Assembly (NCBI GenBank): GCA_002369155.1
Contig: DFEM01000016.1
Span: forward strand, 1 to 28,999
Reading direction: 5' to 3'
Origin: Lachnospiraceae bacterium UBA3802
GTDB taxonomy: Bacteria; Bacillota; Clostridia; Lachnospirales; Lachnospiraceae
Length of the DNA stretch: 28,999 bases
Part shown: positions 15,248 to 23,716 of the stretch, in pieces
How the letters are laid out: every line of letters starts with the position of its first letter
Numbering within the stretch: the first letter of the stretch is position 1
Made by a program: the position numbers and the translations under genes
The notes under the pieces: model-generated
Seen by the model: the letters and a program-made list of their open reading frames with translations, nothing else
Told to the model about the DNA's origin: nothing
Database searches by the model: none

Positions 15248-17629
15248 ATGAGCAATAACATCAATGCCAGATGTGTCGTTACAGGACTCGGAATGGTCAA
15301 CGCCATCGGAAAAAATGTTGAAGAATGTTGGGAGAATGCACTCAAAGGGACTCCCGGTATCGATAAAGTAAAGAGTGTCAATTCGGATAACTGCTACGCA
15401 CATCTTGGTGCCGAAGTGGCAGATGAAAATATTGAGATAAATGATAAAGTCGACAGAGTATCTTCACTTTGCCTTCAGGCTTCAAAAGAAGCATTAAAGG
15501 ATGCCGGAATCGACGGAAACGTAGATGCAGACCGCATGGGTGTCATCATGGGAAGCTGTGTCGGCGGTGTCGTAAGTATCGAGAATTATATCGAAAAAGG
15601 CGAGAAGACTGAAGACATTAACAAGATGTCAATCGCATCTATTGCAAACCATGTGGCAAACATGGCAGGCGCAAAGGGTGTCGTTACAAATATAGGCAAT
15701 GCTTGTGCGGCAAGTACAATGAGTGTTGCATACGCATGCGAACTTATAAGAGCAGGTGTGGGCGATGTGTTTATCGCCGGCGGTGCAGATGCTTTTGCAT
15801 CGGTTCCTTTTGCAGGATTTACAGCATTACATGCACTTTCCGAAAATGCATGCTCACCTTTTAATCATTCAAACGGAATTACACTCGGTGAAGGCGCCGG
15901 TGCAATCATCGTTGAATCCTATGAACATGCAGTTAAGAGAGGAGCGCATATTTACTGTGATGTTTTATCCGCAGGAATCAGCTCGGATGCACACCATATT
16001 ACAGCTCCCCGTCCCGACGGAATCGGCCAGATGTATGCAATAAGAAGAGCGCTTGACAAGTCAGGTGTCGACAAAAAAGATCTTGATTACATCAATGCAC
16101 ACGGAACAGGAACAGCCAAAAACGATGAAGCAGAGTTCCTTTCGATTCATACTATCTTTGATGATTCCAACGACCATTTAAGCGTATCTTCAACAAAAGC
16201 AATGGTAGGTCACTGCCTCGGCGCCGCAGGTGCAATCGAAGCAGTATATGCAATCAAGGCCCTTACGGATAACAAGGTTCCTCCTACAATCGGTTACAGC
16301 GCTGAGGATCTTGAAGCTCTTAAGGAAAAGGCAGGCAAGATTGATTTCATGCCCAATGACATGAAAGAAAAAGAATTAAATTATGTAATGAGCAATTCAT
16401 TCGCTTTCGGTGGAAGCAACGCAAGTATCATCTTTGCAAAGAACGAAGGAAAGATGAGCGAGAGCGAAAATGATGAAGACATCTACATCACAGGCCTCGG
16501 TATTGTTACACCCGTAGGCAACGGTGTTGAAAACTACATCGAAAAAGTTAAAGGTGGCGAAACTATCACATCCGGAAATCTCGTATCGGAACTCGGCAAG
16601 GAAGATTTCGACAAATTCGATATCAAGCTTGCTTTCTATCGTAAGCTCGACAAGCTTTCCACAATGCAGGTTGTATCCGGTATAGAAGCCATCAACAATT
16701 CAGGATTTACATTCAACGATGACAATGCAGAAGATTTCGGTATGATCATCGGTACAGGCGACGGCCCTCTTACAACGGTTTACGAATTCCAGGAGCACAT
16801 CTCCAAAGAGGGAACTCAGAATGGTTCCGCATTTAATTTCCCCAACACTGTATACAATGCAGCAGGCGGATATCTTTCAATCAAGACGGGAATGAGAGGA
16901 TACAATGTAACAATTACAAACGGCAACCAGTCAGGCCTTGCATCGGTATGTTATGCAGCCAATGAAATCAAGCAGAACAGAGCAGCTGCAATGCTTGCTT
17001 CGGGAACTGATGAAAACAGTGCCGTTATGAATAAGCTTTATACACAGCTCGGACTTGTATCCGATGCAAAGAGCGATATTTATGCTGATGAAAAAGGCAT
17101 GAATTTATCCGACGGTTCCGTAACAATCGCCCTTGAAAAAGCATCTCAGGCAGATTCGCATTCGGCAAAGAAATATGCAAAGATTGCCGGTTATGCCATG
17201 ACTCATGAATGTGTTGAGTACGGTACGGTTAAGGGTTCGGACGAAGGACTTGCAAAAGCGATCAACGAAGCATGCAAAGATGCAGGAATCAATGCAGACA
17301 AAATTGATGCCGTATTCGGATTCGGTAACGGTATCAAAGACGTGGATGACATCGAAAAGAACGTATACGCAAAAGTATTCAACAAAGCGATTCCCGTCAT
17401 CAACGTTAAGGATTATGTCGGTGAAGCAAGAGCTGCAGCAGCTACACTTTCCGCAGCACATGCTGCACTTACGCTTGCAGGCGAACTCGGTGATTCACAG
17501 AACGCTTACATCTTCAACGGCGGTGAGGTTAAGAAAGACAAAGTCGATACAAAGAACTTTGAATACTGCTTGGCAACATCCTACGGTGTCGGCGGTTCTT
17601 ACAGCGCAGTCGTACTTAAGAGAGTTTAA
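15248..17629 (+). CDS. Fused ketosynthase plus chain-length-factor-like protein (KS-CLF)
   Basis: 793 residues, two thiolase-fold units. Unit 1 (about 5-400) is a complete FabF-type ketosynthase: nucleophile Cys153 in GNACAAST, His285 in NAHGTGT, Lys317 and His322 in STKAMVGHCLGAAG, and C-terminal SNSFAFGGSNAS. It would condense malonyl-ACP with the growing chain. Unit 2 (about 411-793) begins again with YITGLGIVTPVGNG and ends SYGVGGSYSAVVL, but the Cys position is Asn560 (NGNQSG), the first His is Phe692 (FGFGNG) and the second is Glu726 (VGEARA). A dead partner of this kind is the chain length factor of type II polyketide synthases, normally a separate protein. AAGGAG precedes the ATG. There is no stop or frameshift between the units. 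A FabF pair that became fused in fatty-acid synthesis is the alternative. Confidence 0.88.
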   Translation: MSNNINARCVVTGLGMVNAIGKNVEECWENALKGTPGIDKVKSVNSDNCYAHLGAEVADENIEINDKVDRVSSLCLQASKEALKDAGIDGNVDADRMGVIMGSCVGGVVSIENYIEKGEKTEDINKMSIASIANHVANMAGAKGVVTNIGNACAASTMSVAYACELIRAGVGDVFIAGGADAFASVPFAGFTALHALSENACSPFNHSNGITLGEGAGAIIVESYEHAVKRGAHIYCDVLSAGISSDAHHITAPRPDGIGQMYAIRRALDKSGVDKKDLDYINAHGTGTAKNDEAEFLSIHTIFDDSNDHLSVSSTKAMVGHCLGAAGAIEAVYAIKALTDNKVPPTIGYSAEDLEALKEKAGKIDFMPNDMKEKELNYVMSNSFAFGGSNASIIFAKNEGKMSESENDEDIYITGLGIVTPVGNGVENYIEKVKGGETITSGNLVSELGKEDFDKFDIKLAFYRKLDKLSTMQVVSGIEAINNSGFTFNDDNAEDFGMIIGTGDGPLTTVYEFQEHISKEGTQNGSAFNFPNTVYNAAGGYLSIKTGMRGYNVTITNGNQSGLASVCYAANEIKQNRAAAMLASGTDENSAVMNKLYTQLGLVSDAKSDIYADEKGMNLSDGSVTIALEKASQADSHSAKKYAKIAGYAMTHECVEYGTVKGSDEGLAKAINEACKDAGINADKIDAVFGFGNGIKDVDDIEKNVYAKVFNKAIPVINVKDYVGEARAAAATLSAAHAALTLAGELGDSQNAYIFNGGEVKKDKVDTKNFEYCLATSYGVGGSYSAVVLKRV

Positions 17630-17650
17630 TCTTAGAGGGGATTTATAAAA

Positions 17651-18397
17651 ATGGATAATAACGAAAAGAAGATAGCACTTGTTACAGGTGCAAGCCGCGG
17701 TATCGGAAGAGCATGTGCAATTGCCCTTGGCAAAAAGGGATACACGGTAATCATCAACTACAATTCAAACGAGGATGCCGCAAACGAAGTTAAGGGCATC
17801 ATTGAGGCAGCAGGCGGAGAGGCAGATATCTACAAGGCCAATGTTGCAGTACTCGATGAAGTTAAACTTATGTTCAGAGAACTTACCAAGAAGTTTGGAA
17901 AGATTGATGTTCTTGTAAACAATGCGGGCATCGTTAAGGATGAATATGTACTTATGATGACACCCGATACGATTGACAAGTGTCTGGACTTAAACATCAA
18001 AGGATATATGTACTGCTCACAGCAGGCAGCTTTGAAGATGTTCTCAAAGAAGAAAGGCTGCATCATCAACGTATCGTCTGTCAGCTCCAAACTTGCGGTA
18101 GCAGGACAGAGCGTTTATTCGGCTACAAAGGGTGCGGTTAACTCCATGACGGCAACAATGGCAAAGGAACTTGCTCCTTACGGAATCAGAGTAAATGCCG
18201 TTGCGCCCGGATTCATAGCAACCGATATGGTTGACAAGCTTCCAGAGGACAAGAAGAAAGAATATCTTGATACGATTCCTTTCGGAAGATTCGGTACACC
18301 CGAAGAAGTCGGAGAAGTGGTTGCAATGCTTGCAAGTGAAGAAGCGGCATATATTACAGGTCAGGTACTTGTTATTGACGGCGGTTTAAGCCTGTAG
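17651..18397 (+). CDS. fabG: 3-oxoacyl-ACP reductase (FabG-type ketoreductase)
   Basis: Reduces the 3-oxoacyl-ACP made by the ketosynthase, using NADPH. 248 residues, normal for classical short-chain dehydrogenases. Visible are the cofactor loop TGASRGIG (12-19), NNAG (90-93), catalytic Asn115, Ser143, Tyr156 and Lys160 (YSATK), and the C-terminal TGQVLVIDGGLSL. GAGGGG lies before the ATG, and the gene follows the fused ketosynthase by 21 bases. All active-site residues are present. Confidence 0.95.
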   Translation: MDNNEKKIALVTGASRGIGRACAIALGKKGYTVIINYNSNEDAANEVKGIIEAAGGEADIYKANVAVLDEVKLMFRELTKKFGKIDVLVNNAGIVKDEYVLMMTPDTIDKCLDLNIKGYMYCSQQAALKMFSKKKGCIINVSSVSSKLAVAGQSVYSATKGAVNSMTATMAKELAPYGIRVNAVAPGFIATDMVDKLPEDKKKEYLDTIPFGRFGTPEEVGEVVAMLASEEAAYITGQVLVIDGGLSL

Positions 18398-18479
18398 GAA
18401 AAGACTCTCATATTGTTTGAAGATTGCGGTTGATTGCAAACAAGCAGACAGACAATGAAGATTAATTGAGGAAAAAATT

Positions 18480-18923
18480 ATGATGAATATCAATGAAGTA
18501 CAAAAAAGAATAAAACAGCGTCCTCCTTTTCAGATGATTGAAAAAGTCATAGAGATAAGAGGCGGTGAATATGCAAAGGGAATTAAAAATGTTTCCATTA
18601 ACGAGCCTTATTTTATGGGACATTTTCCCGATGCACCCATCATGCCCGGAGTGCTTATCGTTGAAGCATGCGCACAGCTTTGCTCCGTAACGATAGAAAG
18701 TGACGGAACGGATGAGGGAAAGATATATGTGCTTTTAAAATGCGATGAGTTTAAGTTCGTAAAGCCCGTTCTTCCGGGTGATACGCTTACCATCGAAGTT
18801 ACCAAAGACGGAGGCGGAGCAGGACTTGTGAAATTTGACTGCAAGGCATTCGTTGACGGTGAATTAAGAGCCAAGGGCAAACTTGCTTTTTGTGCCGTGG
18901 ATAAGGCAAATATCTACGGATAA
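18480..18923 (+). CDS. fabZ: 3-hydroxyacyl-ACP dehydratase (FabZ-like hotdog fold)
   Basis: Dehydrates 3-hydroxyacyl-ACP to the trans-2-enoyl form. 147 residues. The FabZ signature is complete: RPPFQMIEKV, then GHFPDAPIMPGVLIVEACAQ with catalytic His in HFP and Glu in VEA. GAGG lies 8 bases before the ATG at 18480. It sits 82 bases after the ketoreductase gene, with no terminator between. No enoyl reductase gene follows, so in this operon the enoyl product may remain unsaturated or be reduced by an enzyme encoded elsewhere. Confidence 0.92.
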   Translation: MMNINEVQKRIKQRPPFQMIEKVIEIRGGEYAKGIKNVSINEPYFMGHFPDAPIMPGVLIVEACAQLCSVTIESDGTDEGKIYVLLKCDEFKFVKPVLPGDTLTIEVTKDGGGAGLVKFDCKAFVDGELRAKGKLAFCAVDKANIYG

Positions 18924-18966
18924 AAAGGATACATGTTTAGAATTAATTGCTAGTTAGGAGAAGAAA

Positions 18967-19920
18967 ATGGGCAAAAGAGTTTTTATGTTCCCCGGACAGG
19001 GATCTCAGTACATCGGAATGGGAAAAGAAATCTGTGAGAAGTATCCCGTTGCGAAAGAAGTATTCGACAAAGCATCGGAGATTACGGGACTTGATGTGGC
19101 AGCTATGTGCTTTGAGGAAAACGATAAGATCAACATCACTGAGTATACTCAGATTTGTATGCTTACCGTGGAAGCAGCACTTTTTGCCGTATTGAAAGAA
19201 AAAGGAATTACTTACGATTTAACTGCAGGATTAAGCCTCGGAGAATACGGCGCACTTATCGCTTCGGGAGCAATTAGCATGGAAGATGCATTTGCGATTG
19301 TCAGAAAAAGAGGAATCTACATGCAGAATGCTGTACCTGAAGGCGGCGGGATGAGCGCAGTCATCGGACTTGATGCAAGTGTTATAGAGGATGCTTGCAA
19401 GGAAGTAATGGACAACAAAGATATGTACGATAAAGGGGACAGCTCACTTCCCTTCACCGTATCGGTTGCCAACTACAACAACCCCAAGCAGTCTGTTATC
19501 ACAGGAAGAAAAGATGCAGTGCTTGCAGCAGGAAAGATTTGTGAAGAAAAGGGTGCTTTAAAGGTAGTTGAACTTAACGTAAGCGGACCTTTTCATTCAT
19601 CTTTATTGCAGGGCGCGGGAGAGCAGCTTGCCGAAGCGCTTAAGGATGTTGAAATCAAAGACATCACAATTCCTTATATAGCAAATGTGACAGCCGAATA
19701 CGTTACGGATAAAAACGATGTAAAGGAACTTTTAAAGAAACAGGTATATTCATCGGTAAGATGGCAGCAGTCACTGGAACTTATGATTAAAGACGGTGTG
19801 GATGAATTCATTGAAATCGGACCCGGACATACTCTTGCCGGATTTGTTAAAAAGATCGACAGAGGACTTAAGACCGTTAATATTGATACATTGGAAGATC
19901 TCGAAAAATTTTTACAGTAA
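18967..19920 (+). CDS. fabD: Malonyl-CoA:ACP malonyltransferase (FabD-type)
   Basis: Transfers malonyl from CoA to ACP to supply extender units. 317 residues. It has PGQGSQ (9-14), nucleophile Ser90 in GLSLGEYGA, Arg115 in the RKRGIYMQ block that binds the malonyl carboxylate, and active-site His210 in GPFHSS. The usual GHSxGE is here GLSLGE, a variant seen in some members. TTAGGAGAAG precedes the ATG. The presence of a dedicated malonyltransferase supports the operon being a self-contained chain-building system. Confidence 0.95.
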   Translation: MGKRVFMFPGQGSQYIGMGKEICEKYPVAKEVFDKASEITGLDVAAMCFEENDKINITEYTQICMLTVEAALFAVLKEKGITYDLTAGLSLGEYGALIASGAISMEDAFAIVRKRGIYMQNAVPEGGGMSAVIGLDASVIEDACKEVMDNKDMYDKGDSSLPFTVSVANYNNPKQSVITGRKDAVLAAGKICEEKGALKVVELNVSGPFHSSLLQGAGEQLAEALKDVEIKDITIPYIANVTAEYVTDKNDVKELLKKQVYSSVRWQQSLELMIKDGVDEFIEIGPGHTLAGFVKKIDRGLKTVNIDTLEDLEKFLQ

Positions 19921-19984
19921 ACTAACATATTTTGCGTTTAATAATCATTGGCATGATGCTTGAATTATTAAAGGAGAAAAGCGT

Positions 19985-21682
19985 ATGGGATTATTTAATT
20001 TTAATAAAACAAAAGAAAAAAAACCTGCAGATATCACCATTTCGCCGGAATCGATAATATGTCCGGTTTGCAAAAAAGAAATATTCAAAGAAGAAGCCAA
20101 GCGCATGAAATATATCTGCCCTGAATGTAATTATTATTTCAGGGTTAGAGCAAACAACAGAATTCGTATGGTTGTTGATGAAGGTTCATTTGAAGCCTGG
20201 TTTGACGATATTCGTACCGAAAATCCTCTTGATTTCCCCGACTATGAAGGAAAGATAGAAGATACGATGGAAAAAACCAAACTGACCGAAGGGGTTACTG
20301 TCGGAAGCGCACTTATTAAAGGTGAAAAAATCGTAATAGGTGTTATCGATTCAAGATTCCTTATGGGAAGTATGGGACATGTTGTCGGAGAAAGAATAAC
20401 TCTCGCAGTTGAGCGTGCTACAAAAGAAAGACTTCCGGTAATACTTTTCTGCTGTTCGGGCGGTGCCAGAATGCAGGAAGGTATCATATCTCTTATGCAG
20501 ATGGCAAAAACTTCCGCTGCATTAAAGAAACATTCGGATGCCGGACTCTTATATGTATCCGTTCTCACTGATCCTACGACAGGCGGTGTGACAGCATCTT
20601 TCGCAATGCTCGGAGATATTATTCTTGCAGAGCCCAAAGCACTTATAGGATTTGCAGGACCCCGTGTTATCGAGCAGACCATCGGAGAGAAACTTCCCGA
20701 AGGATTCCAGCGTTCGGAATTCCAGCTTGAACACGGTTTTGTCGATGCAATCGTAGAGAGAAACAATCTTCGCGAAACACTTGCAAAAATCGTTAAGATG
20801 CATGTTGAAAAAGAAGGATATGCAAATTTCGATCCGGAGTTTGACAATGTAAGATATGATGCGACGGAACTTATGAAAGAGAGAGCTGCAAAGAGCAAAC
20901 CTTTGGGTGTATGGGACAAGGTTTGCGCGGCAAGACAGCTTTTCAGACTTCAGTCGGAAGATTATATCAATACAATTTTTGATGACTTTATCGAGCTTCA
21001 CGGCGACAGGTATTTCAGAGACGATCCTGCCATTATGGGCGGTATCGGATATCTGGACGGACAAAGCGTAACGGTAATCGGTGTCAACAAAGGAAAGAGC
21101 CTTGAGGACTGTAAGAAGCATAATTATGGCATGCCTTCACCCGAAGGATACAGAAAAGCACTGCGTTTAATGAAGCAGGCCGAGAAATTCCACAGACCGG
21201 TTATCACATTTGTAAACACATCCGGAGCTTATCCCGGACTTAAGGCAGAAGAAAACGGACAGGGAGAAGCGATAGCCAGAAACCTTTTTGAGATGGCAGG
21301 ACTTAAGACACCGATTCTTACAATAATGATCGGTGAAGGCGGAAGCGGCGGCGCACTTGCGCTTGCTGTGGGAAATGAAGTCTGGATGGAAGAGAATGCC
21401 ACGTATTCGATTCTTTCCCCCGAAGGCTTTGCATCGATTCTTTGGAAGGATTCAAGCCGTTCGACCGAGGCAGCAGAGGTTATGAGAATAACCGCTCATG
21501 ACATGAAGGAATTAAAGGTTATAGAAGATATAATTCCTGAGTATGGTATGGCTGATGAGGATGCACTTACTTCAATTTCTTCGTATATGAAAGGCCATAT
21601 GAAAGATTTCCTAAGAAAAATGAATCAAAAAAGTGTCGATGAAATCGTCGAAGAGAGGTATTCACGATTCAGAAAATTTTGA
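19985..21682 (+). CDS. accDA: Acetyl-CoA carboxylase carboxyltransferase, AccD-AccA fusion
   Basis: Moves the carboxyl group from carboxybiotin to acetyl-CoA, making malonyl-CoA. 565 residues. The AccD half (about 1-290) has a zinc ribbon with Cys26, Cys29, Cys45 and Cys48, then [12 protein letters not shown] and [13 protein letters not shown]. The AccA half (about 300-565) has [37 protein letters not shown] and [12 protein letters not shown]. Separate subunits are the rule in most bacteria, but such fusions occur in clostridia and Lachnospiraceae. AAAGGAGA precedes the start. The biotin carboxylase and carrier are not in the window and must be supplied from elsewhere. Confidence 0.93.
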   Translation: MGLFNFNKTKEKKPADITISPESIICPVCKKEIFKEEAKRMKYICPECNYYFRVRANNRIRMVVDEGSFEAWFDDIRTENPLDFPDYEGKIEDTMEKTKLTEGVTVGSALIKGEKIVIGVIDSRFLMGSMGHVVGERITLAVERATKERLPVILFCCSGGARMQEGIISLMQMAKTSAALKKHSDAGLLYVSVLTDPTTGGVTASFAMLGDIILAEPKALIGFAGPRVIEQTIGEKLPEGFQRSEFQLEHGFVDAIVERNNLRETLAKIVKMHVEKEGYANFDPEFDNVRYDATELMKERAAKSKPLGVWDKVCAARQLFRLQSEDYINTIFDDFIELHGDRYFRDDPAIMGGIGYLDGQSVTVIGVNKGKSLEDCKKHNYGMPSPEGYRKALRLMKQAEKFHRPVITFVNTSGAYPGLKAEENGQGEAIARNLFEMAGLKTPILTIMIGEGGSGGALALAVGNEVWMEENATYSILSPEGFASILWKDSSRSTEAAEVMRITAHDMKELKVIEDIIPEYGMADEDALTSISSYMKGHMKDFLRKMNQKSVDEIVEERYSRFRKF

Positions 21683-21688
21683 TATAAT
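21661..21688 (+). promoter_or_regulatory. Possible promoter overlapping the AccDA stop codon
   Basis: TTCACG (21661-21666) and TATAAT (21683-21688) are separated by 16 bases. The start would fall near 21695, inside the 5' arm of the terminator hairpin. It would serve the lipoprotein gene at 21741. The -35 is only a 4 of 6 match. Confidence 0.45.
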
Positions 21689-21690
21689 AC

Positions 21691-21725
21691 AAAGTGTCCG
21701 AGTGTTTCGGGCACTTTGATTTTTT
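21691..21725 (+). terminator. Intrinsic terminator of the PKS-like operon
   Basis: An 11-bp stem (21691-21701 with 21707-21717, including one T-G pair) with a 5-base loop, followed by a run of six T at 21720-21725. It ends the operon just after the AccDA stop codon. Confidence 0.85.
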
Positions 21726-21740
21726 AAAAGGGGAGAAAAA

Positions 21741-22982
21741 ATGAAAAGAAAGATTTTACGAATTGCTTCGTCGCTTCTTTGCGTGAGTATGCTCTTTGGT
21801 TGTACTTTAAACGAAAACCTGTCCTGGGATACGCCAATAGATCAGGTATTTGTTGAACAGACACCCGATCCGGTAAAAGATTCCGATACGGATCCCGTTG
21901 CACAATTGCCTGATACGAATGACACGACAGAAAATCAAAATCCGGAAGCCGACAATGGCACAAACGACGGCAAGGATAAGGCAGCGAATTCGGATTTAAA
22001 TGAATTTGATATTGTTGCAGCAGACAATACCGTTTTTCCGAATCATTTTTCTACATGGCATGAAACACACCAAGATTTTCCTTCCATGGATATTTATGTT
22101 TCCGGTTCAGACAAAAATGATGAAGTAATATGGGAAAGAGTTTTCCCGGATATAAATGTAGGTCAGTATGAAATGTATACCGACATAGGGTTTTTAAATG
22201 ACGATTTCATTGTTGTTATTGACGGAACACTCTATGCATTTAACTGTTATACGGGATTGACGGACTGGATTGTTGAAGATGCCGGCTACAGCTGCTCGTA
22301 TGCGTTTAAAGATAATACCATATATATAAGCGGCTACGAGGGACCTGAGCTTGTTGTAATCGACGCAAACGGAAATGTAGTGCACAGATACGACCAGTTT
22401 ACCAATGAAAATGATTTGGGCGATTATTATTGGGCATGCGATCTCTTTTTTGAAGACGAAAAACTATATAAAAAATACGACAGTTCGAACTTCTGCCTTT
22501 TAGTCAATCCGAGAACGGGAGAAGCAATCCCCGAAGAGTTTTCGGAAGGGTCTGAAGAAAAGTTTGAAGAACTTTTAAGAGAGTGGGAATTTGGAAATTA
22601 TCAGGGAAGAACAGATCTAGAGTGCACCTATGCCAAAGATATTACCGGTGAATGTACATTGGAGATTAACGAAGGATACTATGTTTCATTCCATTTTCAG
22701 GATAAGGATATCGATTTAAATGCAGATTATGTAAAAGGATATTTCAGACCCAGGGATTTGTATGATGGTGTAAGAGATGATTTTTACGGTGAATGGGTTC
22801 TTGAATGCGAGGTTGACCCCTGCAACTATTTTGCGATGCAGATGACAGAACCGGATACCCTTGAAATGATATGGTTTGTTACGGAAGGTGACAATACGGA
22901 GTTCTATAAGTTTGACTTTATGGATGCGCAACTTCTTCAGTATTATCAGGACAAGCTTGAATTAAACAATCAAAATAAATAA
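21741..22982 (+). CDS. Lipoprotein with a beta-propeller-like (PQQ-type) domain, function unknown
   Basis: 413 residues. The signal peptide ends in a lipobox at Cys21 (MLFGC). A low-complexity linker rich in Asp, Asn, Thr and Pro (about 35-88) follows, as in surface lipoproteins that hold a domain away from the membrane. The rest contains repeated strand motifs such as DGTLYAFNCYTGLTDW, NTIYISG and ELVVIDANGNVVHRY, which resemble PQQ/quinoprotein propeller blades, but only two or three are clear. GGGGAG precedes the ATG. It has its own possible promoter and a terminator separates it from the PKS-like operon, so it need not be functionally linked. An extracellular sensing or binding role is only a guess. 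Confidence 0.7.
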   Translation: MKRKILRIASSLLCVSMLFGCTLNENLSWDTPIDQVFVEQTPDPVKDSDTDPVAQLPDTNDTTENQNPEADNGTNDGKDKAANSDLNEFDIVAADNTVFPNHFSTWHETHQDFPSMDIYVSGSDKNDEVIWERVFPDINVGQYEMYTDIGFLNDDFIVVIDGTLYAFNCYTGLTDWIVEDAGYSCSYAFKDNTIYISGYEGPELVVIDANGNVVHRYDQFTNENDLGDYYWACDLFFEDEKLYKKYDSSNFCLLVNPRTGEAIPEEFSEGSEEKFEELLREWEFGNYQGRTDLECTYAKDITGECTLEINEGYYVSFHFQDKDIDLNADYVKGYFRPRDLYDGVRDDFYGEWVLECEVDPCNYFAMQMTEPDTLEMIWFVTEGDNTEFYKFDFMDAQLLQYYQDKLELNNQNK

Positions 22983-23016
22983 AAACTATAAAGGTTTAAA
23001 AGAAAGGAACTAAACA

Positions 23017-23541
23017 ATGGCAGAAAAACCCATAGTAACAATTACAATGGAAAACGGAGATGTGATTAAGGCTGAACTTTATCCCGAAATCGCACCTCAG
23101 TCGGTTAACAATTTTATTTCGCTTATCAAAAAAGGATTTTATGACGGATTGATTTTCCATCGTGTTATCAACGGATTTATGATCCAGGGAGGATGCCCTG
23201 ACGGAACAGGAATGGGCGGCCCCGGATACAGCATTAAGGGCGAATTTGCGGCCAACGGATTTGAGAACAACCTTAAGCACACAGAAGGTGTACTTTCAAT
23301 GGCAAGAGCAATGGATCCCAATTCAGGCGGAAGCCAGTTCTTTATCATGCATAAAACTTCTCCACATCTTGACGGATCTTATGCAGCATTCGGAAAGGTT
23401 ATCGAGGGCTTGGAATATGTAAACCGAATTGCGGAGTGCGACACCAATCCTTTTAATGACAAGCCTCTTAAGCCTCAGGTAATGAAAACCGTTACAGTAG
23501 AAACATTCGGCGTGGATTATCCCGAACCTGAAAAGCTTTAA
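23017..23541 (+). CDS. ppiB: Peptidyl-prolyl cis-trans isomerase, cyclophilin type
   Basis: Speeds cis-trans isomerisation of prolyl bonds. 174 residues with no signal peptide, so cytoplasmic. The cyclophilin core is complete: FHRVINGFMIQGG, GTGMGGPGY, LSMARAMDPNSGGSQFFI and LDGSYAAFGKVIEG. AAAGGAA precedes the ATG. It has no clear terminator of its own before the hairpins at 23764-23833. A general housekeeping gene. Confidence 0.95.
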   Translation: MAEKPIVTITMENGDVIKAELYPEIAPQSVNNFISLIKKGFYDGLIFHRVINGFMIQGGCPDGTGMGGPGYSIKGEFAANGFENNLKHTEGVLSMARAMDPNSGGSQFFIMHKTSPHLDGSYAAFGKVIEGLEYVNRIAECDTNPFNDKPLKPQVMKTVTVETFGVDYPEPEKL

Positions 23542-23617
23542 TTTTGAATTTTATTAACAAAATGAGGTTATAAACGGTCTGAAAAAGGACAAAAGTTATG
23601 TTTACCGGATTCTGTTC

Positions 23618-23648
23618 ACAATTTGTTCATATTTTTATTACAAATTGT
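23618..23648. repeat. 9-bp inverted repeat upstream of the small-RNA promoter
   Basis: ACAATTTGT (23618-23626) and ACAAATTGT (23640-23648) are perfect arms 13 bases apart, in a 337-base stretch with no protein gene. GTTCA occurs twice around the first arm. It could be a regulator site, or an AU hairpin if transcribed. Confidence 0.5.
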
Positions 23649-23653
23649 TAATG

Positions 23654-23666
23654 ACAATATCATTGT
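23654..23666. promoter_or_regulatory. Inverted repeat overlapping the -35 of the small-RNA promoter
   Basis: ACAAT-ATC-ATTGT overlaps the TTGTTT -35 at 23663-23668. A repressor bound here would block the promoter. Confidence 0.4.
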
Positions 23667-23690
23667 TTGTTAACTTGCATCTCATATAAT
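23663..23690 (+). promoter_or_regulatory. Promoter of the putative small RNA
   Basis: TTGTTT (23663-23668) and a perfect TATAAT (23685-23690) are 16 bases apart. The -35 is weak, which fits a regulated promoter. A start near 23697 is expected. No reading frame with a ribosome binding site follows before the terminator at 23764. Confidence 0.6.
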
Positions 23691-23716
23691 GATTATCGTA
23701 GAAAGCAGATAATCAT
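23689..23716. promoter_or_regulatory. 9-bp inverted repeat across the -10 and start site
   Basis: ATGATTATC (23689-23697) and GATAATCAT (23708-23716) are perfect 9-base arms 10 bases apart. They cover the end of the TATAAT and the predicted start, a typical place for a repressor. If the start lies upstream, the arms could form an RNA stem instead. Confidence 0.55.

Noticed and set aside
17205..17648. 147-codon plus-strand frame within the KS-CLF gene
   Set aside because: It lies in another frame of a continuous coding sequence and has no recognisable motif; a fragment reading of unit 2 is not supported.
19949..19966. TTGGCATGATGCTTGAA, resembling a sigma-54 promoter before accDA
   Set aside because: The GG and GC dinucleotides are only 7 bases apart instead of the 10 required, so it does not fit sigma-54.
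20242..21121. Two long minus-strand frames within accDA
   Set aside because: They overlap each other and lie opposite an intact AccDA coding sequence; no start signals.
13363..21682. Reading the operon simply as the housekeeping fatty-acid synthesis operon
   Set aside because: Not excluded, but the inactive second ketosynthase unit, the PKS-like ACP motif and the lack of fabH, fabK, accB and accC fit less well with that view. Genome context would settle it.
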